This document shows positions 12,378 through 18,483 of a stretch of DNA of 18,483 nucleotides, one piece after another; the first letter of the stretch is position 1, and every line of letters starts with the position of its first letter. Source of the stretch: an uncultured Collinsella sp. (GTDB lineage Bacteria; Actinomycetota; Coriobacteriia; Coriobacteriales; Coriobacteriaceae); contig UQIG01000041.1 of NCBI GenBank assembly GCA_900541135.1, positions 1 through 18,483 of the forward strand, in the 5' to 3' direction. The position numbers and the translations under genes are program-made. Below the pieces are notes generated by a model that had not been told where the DNA came from, searched no databases, and worked only from the letters and a program-made list of their open reading frames with translations.

Positions 12378-13140
12378 AGCCCACCCCGCGCACGGTCTGG
12401 ATGATGCGGGCGCTGCCGGCGTCTTCGATCTTGGCGCGCAGGTGCGCGATGTGCACGTCGACGTTGTTGGTGTCGCCTACGTATTCGTAGCCCAGCGCCT
12501 CGTGCGCGATGCGCTCGCGCGTGAGCACGCTGCCGGCGTGCGCCATAAGCAGGGCGAGGACATCGAACTCGCGGGCCGTGAGCGCGATGGGTGAGCCGCC
12601 GACCGTGACTTCGCGGCGATCGGGATCGAGCACGACCGAACCCGCGGCGAGCGTGGCGGGGGAGAGCGAGGCGGAAACCTGGGTCGAGTCACTGACCGGG
12701 GGCATCGCAGTGGCGCCGACACCCGTGCCGCCTGCCGCGCCCGTCCCGATGCCGCCAGCGCCCGAAGCCGCCCGCACGGCCTCCGAGCGCTTCAACGCCA
12801 CGCGGATCCGTGCGAACAGCTCCTCAATCGCAAACGGCTTGGTCAGGTAATCGTCGGCGCCGGCATCGAGCCCGGCCACCTTGTCCATCACGGCATCGCG
12901 CGCGGTGACCATTATCACCGGCACATCCTTGTGCTTGCGGACGCGCCGCAGGACCTCCATGCCGTTGAGCTGCGGCAACAGCACATCGAGCAGAATAAGA
13001 TCGTAGTTGCGCTCCAGCGCCAGGTCCACGGCGGTGCGGCCATCGGCGGCGTGTTCCACCTGGTAGCCCTCGTGCTCCAGCTCGAGCGTCACAAAGCGGG
13101 CGATTTTCTCCTCGTCCTCTACGATCAGGATCCGTGCCAT
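12361..13140 (-). CDS. OmpR/PhoB-family response regulator
   Basis: A 259-residue regulator. The receiver domain has the acidic pair E8 and D9, the phospho-acceptor D52 in LILLDVLLPQ, T79 in MVTARD and K101 in LTKPF. The C-terminal winged-helix DNA-binding domain contains VGGSPIALTAREFDVLALL and ends IQTVRGVGYVCR, the OmpR signature. The linker (about residues 124-165) is unusually long and rich in Gly, Ala, Thr and Ser, so two rigid domains are joined flexibly. The start at 13140 has only a G-rich GGGGGC box. It lies 18 bp after the DUF4342 gene and overlaps the kinase gene, so the three probably form one operon. Confidence 0.96.
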   Translation of the reverse strand: MARILIVEDEEKIARFVTLELEHEGYQVEHAADGRTAVDLALERNYDLILLDVLLPQLNGMEVLRRVRKHKDVPVIMVTARDAVMDKVAGLDAGADDYLTKPFAIEELFARIRVALKRSEAVRAASGAGGIGTGAAGGTGVGATAMPPVSDSTQVSASLSPATLAAGSVVLDPDRREVTVGGSPIALTAREFDVLALLMAHAGSVLTRERIAHEALGYEYVGDTNNVDVHIAHLRAKIEDAGSARIIQTVRGVGYVCRA

Positions 13141-13158
13141 GCGTGCCCCCGTCTGCGA

Positions 13159-13701
13159 TTACTTGTCGTCGTTCAGATTTTGCTTGATGTCGTCCGCGGC
13201 ATCGGCGGCGTGATTCATAAGGTTGTTGATACTGCCGGGCACGTCGCCGTCGCTGTCGATGCGGTAGCGCATGCCAAAGAACAGGCCAATCAGCATCAGC
13301 CAAATCGTAGCGCCCCAGGCAAACAGGGCGATGATGGGGATCAGGATGGGGATGTTGAGGATGATCGCATCGCGGCGCGTGGCGATAAACTTGGTGTCCA
13401 GGCTCAGGCGGAAGAGCTTTTTGAGGTACTCCCATACGCTGTCCATCTTCTTGGAGAAGTCGGTCTTTTCGCTCGACTTCTCGTAGGCGGCCTGCGCGGC
13501 GACCATCTCGGCTGAGGGCTCATCGACCGGCTCAGACTCGGTGGCGGCGTGCGCTGACGTGGTCTGGGTCTTACCCTGCGACTCGAGCCAAATGATGGCA
13601 TCCAGAACGTTGCCGTCGGCGGCGTCGAGCGCAGCTTTGGCATCGGTGTAGCTCACGTTGCACTTGGTGCGGATGGTTTCAACTTTTTCGAGGTCGTCCA
13701 T
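13159..13701 (-). CDS. DUF4342 domain membrane protein
   Basis: A 180-residue protein. The N-terminus (about 1-43) is a UBA-like three-helix segment with the pattern NVSYTDAKAALDAADGNVLD and IIWLESQGK, typical of DUF4342 proteins and of the EF-Ts/NAC UBA module. A Ser/Glu/Ala linker follows, then a hydrophobic region (about 112-143) likely to form one hairpin or two close membrane helices. The polar Asp/Asn-rich tail is about 35 residues. AAAGGA precedes the ATG at 13701. It is the first gene of the operon with the response regulator and sensor kinase. The domain's function is not established; operon position suggests it modulates or is a target of the two-component system. Confidence 0.8.
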   Translation of the reverse strand: MDDLEKVETIRTKCNVSYTDAKAALDAADGNVLDAIIWLESQGKTQTTSAHAATESEPVDEPSAEMVAAQAAYEKSSEKTDFSKKMDSVWEYLKKLFRLSLDTKFIATRRDAIILNIPILIPIIALFAWGATIWLMLIGLFFGMRYRIDSDGDVPGSINNLMNHAADAADDIKQNLNDDK

Positions 13702-13819
13702 GACCTGTCCTTTCGTTCGATGGGCGCGACGCCGGGCGATCTGCCAGGGCGCGAGCGTTGCGTTCGGCGGCCTGCGTTGCGCGGCGCCGCCTTGCCCTTG
13801 GTCGAACTCTATAGTGCAG

Positions 13820-13847
13820 GTTATAGATTAAGCGATTCTTGAGCCAA
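13820..13847 (-). promoter_or_regulatory. Promoter of the DUF4342 - response regulator - kinase operon
   Basis: The minus strand carries TTGGCT (13847-13842) and TATAAC (13825-13820) with 16-bp spacing. The leader to the ATG at 13701 would be about 110 bases and GC-rich. The A/T-rich context stands out against the surrounding high GC. Confidence 0.55.
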
Positions 13848-14059
13848 GATTAATGTTGGATGAGTTTTTGGGTAGCGGTGGGAAAAGTATTAGACCTCGA
13901 TAGCGGGGGATGTGGTGTCGGTGCAAAACGGCGTCAAAGGTTGGTCGAGCAGGCGGTTTCTCCATTGATGTCCGCACAGCATGTGACACTTACCCTGCCG
14001 CCCCGCTCTGCCGCGGCGGCATGCGTCTGAACAACGACCCTCTAAGGAGTTCGATACCG
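13848..14059. other. Non-coding gap upstream of the small membrane protein
   Basis: With 13702-13847 this makes a 358-bp gap between divergent genes. Apart from the minus-strand operon promoter I see a GC-rich hairpin, TGCCGC (13996-14001) with GCGGCA (14016-14021), shortly before the TAAGGAG box at 14043-14049. Short open frames here have no similarity I recognise. No clear plus-strand promoter is visible. Confidence 0.4.
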
Positions 14060-14335
14060 ATGAGTGACAACGCAAAGCATCTCGCAAAGAAGTGCGTTAA
14101 GGACGCGGGGCCGTGCCTCGCGCTGTGCGTAGCCGGCGCAGCGGTCGCGCTGCTGGCTGTTCTGGGGCCGTTCGACGTGCTCCGAAGTGCCAGCTTTCTG
14201 CATGCTTGCATGGCTCTTGCCGGCGCCATGATGACCGGCGGCGTGCTCGATTTGATCTTTTGGGTGTTTGACCCGTTTGGATGGAAGAGCGAGGGTAGGT
14301 CCCAAAGGATGGAAGGGCTGGAACGGTTGACTTAG
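14060..14335 (+). CDS. Small two-helix membrane protein, function unknown
   Basis: A 91-residue protein with two hydrophobic helices, about 17-36 (GPCLALCVAGAAVALLAVLG) and 45-70 (FLHACMALAGAMMTGG and LDLIFWVF). The N-terminus is basic, KHLAKKCVKDAG, and the C-terminal tail is charged. TAAGGAG at 14043-14049 sits 10 bases before the ATG. I recognise no family. The metallophosphoesterase gene follows 48 bp later on the same strand and could be cotranscribed. Confidence 0.65.
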   Translation: MSDNAKHLAKKCVKDAGPCLALCVAGAAVALLAVLGPFDVLRSASFLHACMALAGAMMTGGVLDLIFWVFDPFGWKSEGRSQRMEGLERLT

Positions 14336-14383
14336 TGATCGTGCAGAATGTGGGCTAGCGACTTACAGGGAAGTGGTGATCCG

Positions 14384-15109
14384 ATGACGGTCTATGTGAC
14401 GGGCGATATTCACGGCGGCGTCGACATGCAAAAGCTTCGCGACTGGGATCTTGGGGATGGTTTGACAAGTGACGACTATCTCATCATCGCGGGCGACTTT
14501 GGCTTTCCGTGGGATTTCTCTGCCGAGGAATGTGCCGACATCGCCTGGCTGGAGTCGCGCCCCTATACCGTGCTGTTTGTCGACGGCAACCACGAGCGTT
14601 TCGATCACTGGTCGGAGCGCCCCATGGAGCTGTGGCACGGCGGCCTGACGCAGCGCCTGTCGGACACCTCGCCCATCCGACGCCTGACGCGCGGTGAGGT
14701 TTTTGAGCTCGACGGCCCAACGATCTCTACCATGGGCGGCGCCACGAGCGTGGATAAGGAATACCGCATTCCGTATTCCAGCTGGTGGCCGCAGGAGCTG
14801 CCGGACGAGCGCAACTTTGAGGAGGCGCGGGCAAAGCTCGACAGCGTGGGTTGGAAGGTCGACTATGCGATCACCCATACCTGCTCCACGCGCATGCTTT
14901 CGCCCACGCTTTACCCGGCACCTGGCTGGAATTATCCCGATGTCGATCGACTCACCACGTTTTTCGACGAGCTGGAGGACCACCTGGACTACAAGCGCTG
15001 GTACTACGGGCATTTTCATCGTGACGCCAACCCGGCCGAGCGTCACACCGTGCTCTACGACTGCATCGTTCGCTTGGGCGACGAACTCCAGCCCTGGGAT
15101 GTTGCGTAG
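14384..15109 (+). CDS. Calcineurin-like metallophosphoesterase
   Basis: A 241-residue phosphoesterase with intact metal-site blocks: TGDIHGG (D8, H10), IAGDFGFPW, FVDGNHERFD, ITHTCS and YGHFHRD. Unlike YfcE, it has a large central insertion (TMGGATSVDKEYR, YSSWWPQELPDE) like metallophosphoesterases of Firmicutes and actinobacteria whose substrate is unknown. The start at 14384 is chosen because the catalytic core begins at once (MTVYVTGDIHGG) and AGGGA lies 12 bases upstream; an in-frame ATG at 14348 would add 12 residues with no similarity. It converges on gluQ with only 15 bp between the stops and no visible terminator. Confidence 0.88.
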   Translation: MTVYVTGDIHGGVDMQKLRDWDLGDGLTSDDYLIIAGDFGFPWDFSAEECADIAWLESRPYTVLFVDGNHERFDHWSERPMELWHGGLTQRLSDTSPIRRLTRGEVFELDGPTISTMGGATSVDKEYRIPYSSWWPQELPDERNFEEARAKLDSVGWKVDYAITHTCSTRMLSPTLYPAPGWNYPDVDRLTTFFDELEDHLDYKRWYYGHFHRDANPAERHTVLYDCIVRLGDELQPWDVA

Positions 15110-15124
15110 AGGCGGGGTGGCTGG

Positions 15125-16126
15125 CTACTCGACCGTTACAGTGATGTTCTCCCGATGCGCGCGGATGACGTCCCAGCTAAAGTGCTCGACCAGCTGCTCG
15201 GCGGTACGCGGCGTGGTGTCCGGCGCGATGCCTGTTTGCCCGGCGAGCCATCCCAACAGTGCCTCGGGTGTGCCAAAGCGGGTGCGGAGCTCGCCCAGGT
15301 CCAGATCGCGATCGCGCTTGGAAAGGCGGCGGCCGTCCGGTGACATGAGCAGCGGAATGTGCGCGTAGTGCGGCGTGGGCAGTCCCAGCAGATGTTGCAG
15401 ATAGATCTGGCGCGGCGTGGAACCAAGCAGGTCGCATCCGCGTACGATCTCGGTGACGCCCATGGCAGCGTCGTCGACCGCCACGGCCAGCTGATAGGCA
15501 AACACGCCGTCGCTGCGGCGCACCAAAAAGTCACCGCACTCGGTGGCGAGTGCTTCGCATTGGGCTCCGTACGTGCGGTCCACGAATTCGATCACGTCGC
15601 TGGCGAGGTCGTCGACGGTGGACACGCGCAGGCGCGTGGCCGGAGCACGCAGGGCACTGCGGCGGGTGATTTCATCAGCAGAAAGACCTCTGCAGGCGCC
15701 GCGGTAGATGGGCGTGCCGTCGCTGGCGTGCGGCGCGCTCGCGGCGTGGAGTTCGGCACGCGTGCAAAAACAGGGATAGGTGAGGCCGGCGTCTTGCAGC
15801 TGGCGCAGGGCGTCCTCGTACAGATCCAGGCGATCGTGCTGGTAGTAGGGGCCTTCGTCCCACTCGAGCCCCAGCCAGGTCAGATCGTCAATCAGTTGAG
15901 CGGCAAGTTCCGGGCGCTTGCAGCGATCGTCCAGGTCCTCGATACGCAACACGATGCTGCCGCCCTGGCTGCGGGCCGAAAGCCATGCGCACAGGCAGCT
16001 GAACACGTTGCCCAAGTGCATGCGGCCCGAGGGCGACGGGGCAAAGCGGCCCACGACGGGGGTGGGCACTGCCGTTGCTGGTGCGTCCGCGGCGGGCGTT
16101 GCTATGTTGCGTGTTTTGATATCCAT
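15125..16126 (-). CDS. gluQ: Glutamyl-Q tRNA(Asp) synthetase
   Basis: A 333-residue class I synthetase that matches the catalytic half of GluRS and lacks the anticodon-binding domain, as in YadB/GluQ-RS. It attaches glutamate to queuosine at the wobble position of tRNA(Asp). The HIGH-type motif is GRFAPSPSGRMHLGN (26-40) and the KMSKR-type motif is RRLSKRD (266-272). Zinc ligands are C119 and C121 (YPCFCTR), Y141 and C145 (YRGAC). The frame continues upstream to 16513 without similarity. The ATG at 16126 is preferred because a TATACT -10 lies exactly 7 bases before it and there is no Shine-Dalgarno sequence, implying a leaderless mRNA. Residues 1-24 are a poorly conserved Ala/Thr/Pro-rich lead. 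Confidence 0.92.
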   Translation of the reverse strand: MDIKTRNIATPAADAPATAVPTPVVGRFAPSPSGRMHLGNVFSCLCAWLSARSQGGSIVLRIEDLDDRCKRPELAAQLIDDLTWLGLEWDEGPYYQHDRLDLYEDALRQLQDAGLTYPCFCTRAELHAASAPHASDGTPIYRGACRGLSADEITRRSALRAPATRLRVSTVDDLASDVIEFVDRTYGAQCEALATECGDFLVRRSDGVFAYQLAVAVDDAAMGVTEIVRGCDLLGSTPRQIYLQHLLGLPTPHYAHIPLLMSPDGRRLSKRDRDLDLGELRTRFGTPEALLGWLAGQTGIAPDTTPRTAEQLVEHFSWDVIRAHRENITVTVE

Positions 16127-16133
16127 GCGGATG

Positions 16134-16139
16134 AGTATA
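16134..16139 (-). promoter_or_regulatory. -10 element of gluQ
   Basis: TATACT on the minus strand (16139-16134) is followed by CATCCGC and then ATG. The expected start site coincides with the start codon, giving a leaderless transcript. The -35 region is weak. Confidence 0.5.
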
Positions 16140-16262
16140 GCGCGGGGCTTGGCAGGGAAGGCGTTGCCGCGCTCACAAGTTGGCGGCGGTACGCATTGCG
16201 CACGGTGGGTTTGCGGCTCAAGGTCTCGATCGCTGCGTACCGACTTAGCCTCACAAACGACA

Positions 16263-16298
16263 GAAACCCCGGCAGCTCTTCGCAACTGCCGGGGTTTC
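16263..16298. repeat. 13-bp perfect hairpin in the gluQ - DUF2207 gap
   Basis: GAAACCCCGGCAG (16263-16275) and CTGCCGGGGTTTC (16286-16298) pair perfectly around a 10-base loop. No T-run follows on plus (CGCGGAAAAG) and only TGTCGTTTG on minus. It resembles a terminator stem but has no obvious gene to end: gluQ starts at 16126 reading away and the DUF2207 gene starts at 16642. The rest of the 515-bp gap (16127-16641) holds REP-like modules at 16479-16520 and no gene I can support. Confidence 0.7.
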
Positions 16299-16478
16299 CG
16301 CGGAAAAGGGGGACATGATCCTCGAGCGAACGGCAAAGGGGCAAACCGTTTTCGCTCAACTGCTTTATGCCCCTCGGCTGGCGGCTCAATCAGCGCGTGC
16401 CGCGCCCACACAAAGCCGCTACACCTATGACGGAGCTGTGAAGTGGTATCTATTGCTGGCGCAGGCCATACCAAGGGT

Positions 16479-16520
16479 GTCCCTAATGACTGGTCATTTA
16501 AGAACGTCCCCAATGACTGG
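16479..16520 (-). repeat. REP-like 27-bp modules, locus 3 (reverse orientation)
   Basis: GTCCCTAATGACTGG (16479-16493) and GTCCCCAATGACTGG (16506-16520) are direct repeats with a 27-bp period. Reading the minus strand gives AGTCATTGGGGACGTTCTTAAA, which agrees with locus 1 (1080-1100) over at least 20 consecutive bases. It lies about 120 bp upstream of the DUF2207 gene. Confidence 0.75.
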
Positions 16521-16641
16521 CTGTTGGGGTGCGGGTGTGACTTTCATCCCGTTTGGCGCTCCGGTCGCCTAGATGTTCGTCATGCGTACCCGCAAACGTG
16601 GGACAATGGCGCTGTTGGTTTTACAGACAAAGGATGTGCCC

Positions 16642-18434
16642 ATGAACGACCCCGTTGCCAAAACCTGTCGGCAGCGCCGCCTGTTTGCGCGATTTGCTTC
16701 CGTCTGCGCACTCGTCGCGCTTGCATTGCTGCTACTGCCCGCCGCCGCACACGCCGACGGTTATTCCATGACCCAAACCTATATCAGTGCCACGGTTGAG
16801 GCCGATGGATCGCTGACCGTTGTCGAGGGACGCCAGTTTGATTTCGATGACGACATCAACGGCGTGTTTTGGGAGATCAATACGGGCTCCAACCAGCAGG
16901 GTGGCTCGGCGGGCGTCGACGTGCTGAGTGTCGAGGAAGAGGACACCGCGTTTAACAAAGTGGATAGCGCGAACAAGGGTGACTCTGGCGTCTATACGGT
17001 TGGGCAGAGCGGTGACGGCGTAAAGATTAAGGTATTCAGCCCTCACGAGAGCGGCGACAGCGCGACCTATTACGTGAGCTATACCATGACCGGTGCGGTC
17101 ATGAACTGGGCCGATACTGCCGAGCTCTATTGGAAGTTCGTGGGCGACGGCTGGTCTGCGGATTCCGATGACGTCGAGATGGAAGTGCGCTTCGCAAATG
17201 CCGCTGCCGGGACGGCGGCCGTCAAGGGCGATAACTTCCGCGCATGGGGCCACGGCCCGCTGACGGGCGACGTGTCACTCGATGAGGACGAGCCCATGGT
17301 CACCTATACCATTCCCTGCGTGCATCAGGGCGAATTCGCCGAGGCGCGCATCGCCTTCCCCAGCGACTGGGTGCCGCAGCTTGCCGCCTCGGGCGAAGAG
17401 CGCATGTCAACGATTCTGAGCGAAGAGAAAGAATGGGCTGACGAAGCTAACGCCCGCCGCGCTCATGCTCGCATGATTGCCAATGCGCTTGCCGTGCTAA
17501 GTGTTGTCGCAGCGGTGGTCTTTACCGGCATAATCGTTGTGCTCAAGCTGCGCCGCCGCAAGCCCAAGCCGCTTTTCCAGGACGAATATTTCCGCGACGT
17601 GCCCTCGGCCGACCATCCCGCCGTGCTTTCGGCCCTCATGAGTTGGAACGAGGTGCCCGATCAGGCATATATCGCCACGCTCATGAAGCTCACTGACGAC
17701 CGTGTGATTAAGCTGGAGCAGGCGACCGCGACCAAGGCCAAGAAGGGTCTGTTGGGGCGTGAAAAAGAAGAGCAGACGTATCGTGTGACGGTGAGCGATG
17801 CGGGCTGGAAGTCGGCCAAGGGCATTGACCGCATGGTGCTCAAGGTCTTCTTTGCCGGTGCTAAGCCTGACGAGAACGGCGATCGCTCGCGCACGTTTGA
17901 CGAGCTGCAGCACTACGTCAAACAGCACGCTACGCCCGTGGGCGACAAGCTCGAGGACTATCAGAACACCGTTAAGGGCAAGCTGGCCGATAGCGAGTAC
18001 GTTGCCTCGGACGGCATTGTCGCAATGGTGTTTGGCCTGGTCCTGGGCATTCTAATTGCCTTTATTCCTATTGGATCCATTTTCTTTACCGATGGCGCGC
18101 AGGCAAACGTTATCGCTGCGATTATCTCGGTGCCCATCGTGCTTGTGGGCATTGGCGTGAGTCTCACCTTCCGCCGCTTTACGCCGGAGGGCGCCGAGGT
18201 GGCGGCTCGCTGCAAGGCGCTCAAGCATTGGCTCGAGGACTTCACGCGCCTAAAGGAAGCCGTCCCCGGCGATCTGGTCCTGTGGAATAAACTTCTGGTG
18301 ATGGGTGCGGCGCTGGGCGTTTCGAAGGAAGTCCTGCGTCAGCTTGCCGAGGCTGTTCCTCCCGAGGTGCGTGAGGCCGACGGTTTCTACGACAATTACC
18401 CCTGCTACTGGTGGTACTACCATCATTACGGCAA
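16642..18434 (+). CDS. DUF2207 membrane protein, 3' end missing at contig edge
   Basis: About 597 codons are present. A signal peptide (residues 1-38, hydrophobic core LVALALLLLPAAAHA, cleavage likely after AHA) leads into an extracytoplasmic beta-rich DUF2207 domain (about 40-245), which starts YSMTQTYISATVEADGSLTV. A membrane helix (279-302) is followed by a basic KLRRRKPKP stop and a cytoplasmic winged-helix-like region (about 315-445). Two more helices (about 458-482 and 488-510) precede a C-terminal region ending in an aromatic patch, CYWWYYHHYGN. Family members usually end in a Gly/Ser-rich tail, which would lie beyond the break. AAAGGA at 16629-16634 gives the start; upstream in-frame codons to 16573 look non-coding. 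Function of the family is unknown. The sequence stops being genomic at 18434; the next in-frame residues, LLYTSPSPRD and a TAA, come from adapter. Confidence 0.9.
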
Positions 18435-18483
18435 CTGTCTCTTATACACATCTCCGAGCCCACGAGACTAAGGCGAATCTCGT
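18435..18483 (+). other. Illumina Nextera adapter sequence (assembly artefact)
   Basis: CTGTCTCTTATACACATCT (18435-18453) is the 19-bp Tn5 mosaic end. CCGAGCCCACGAGAC (18454-18468) is the Nextera Read 2 adapter. TAAGGCGA (18469-18476) matches i7 index N701, and ATCTCGT (18477-18483) is the start of the P7 sequence. The order is exactly that of an untrimmed library read-through. Confidence 0.98.

Noticed and set aside
13915..13968. Short GTG-initiated leader ORF in the gap before the small membrane protein
   Set aside because: The frame is short, the start is weak, and the upstream G-rich run is common in this DNA; nothing separates it from chance.
14382..14396. Relatedness of GGGCTAGCGACTTACAGG near 14351 to the enolase direct repeat
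   Set aside because: The match needs an internal gap and is not exact, so it is most likely chance.
16127..16513. N-terminal extension of gluQ
   Set aside because: The extra residues resemble nothing and cross a 13-bp hairpin, a REP-like element and the likely -10 box.
18435..18471. Native C-terminus LLYTSPSPRD and stop codon of the DUF2207 protein
   Set aside because: These codons are the Nextera adapter and index, not genomic sequence.

Overview
The window is a stretch of high-GC actinobacterial chromosome. The gene order mazG - eno - ftsB-like - ppx/gppA is the conserved actinobacterial block. Protein character, GC content, separate hisI/hisE genes and the presence of PTS and DUF2207 genes point to a gut Coriobacteriia, most like Collinsella. 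That genus-level placement is an inference from familiarity, not a search. Most of the window is ordinary core genome; the unexplained structure is almost all in the intergenic DNA.

Layout. Positions 1-1080 carry the end of a histidine operon (hisF end, hisI, hisE), faced by a convergent PHP-family histidinol-phosphatase-like gene (1108-2019, minus). Positions 2321-4275 hold a compact operon of an orphan LarC C-terminal domain, yfcE and mazG, closed by a terminator. Enolase follows (4465-5754) with its own leader and terminator, then an FtsB/DivIC-like division protein and a Ppx/GppA phosphatase. A DUF4143 AAA ATPase (7869-9170, minus) sits in a more accessory pocket flanked by repeats, followed by tRNA-Leu(UAA) and a membrane-anchored helical-repeat protein, all on the minus strand. 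Positions 10333-11006 encode an orphan PTS IIB protein and a VOC-fold protein. A strong bidirectional terminator separates them from a minus-strand operon of a DUF4342 membrane protein, an OmpR-type response regulator and a sensor kinase. Then come a small two-helix membrane protein, a second metallophosphoesterase, a convergent gluQ (glutamyl-Q tRNA(Asp) synthetase) that looks leaderless, and a secreted/membrane DUF2207 protein that runs off the end.

The last 49 bases (18435-18483) are not genomic. They are the Nextera/Tn5 mosaic end, the Read 2 adapter, an i7 index and the start of P7. The DUF2207 gene is therefore truncated by the contig edge, and its apparent last ten residues and stop codon are artefacts.

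Unexplained structure: (1) a 33-bp tandem repeat holding three copies of the palindrome TTTTCC-ATC-GGAAAA (the promoter-proximal copy has one changed base) upstream of the DUF4143 ATPase, with the proximal copy over the expected -35 region; (2) a REP-like family with 27-bp modules carrying GGGGACGTTC, found at three separate gene ends or gaps; (3) three long imperfect palindromes, at 255-348, 2150-2214 and 7727-7793; (4) a 10-bp direct repeat and a 15-codon leader ORF in front of enolase.
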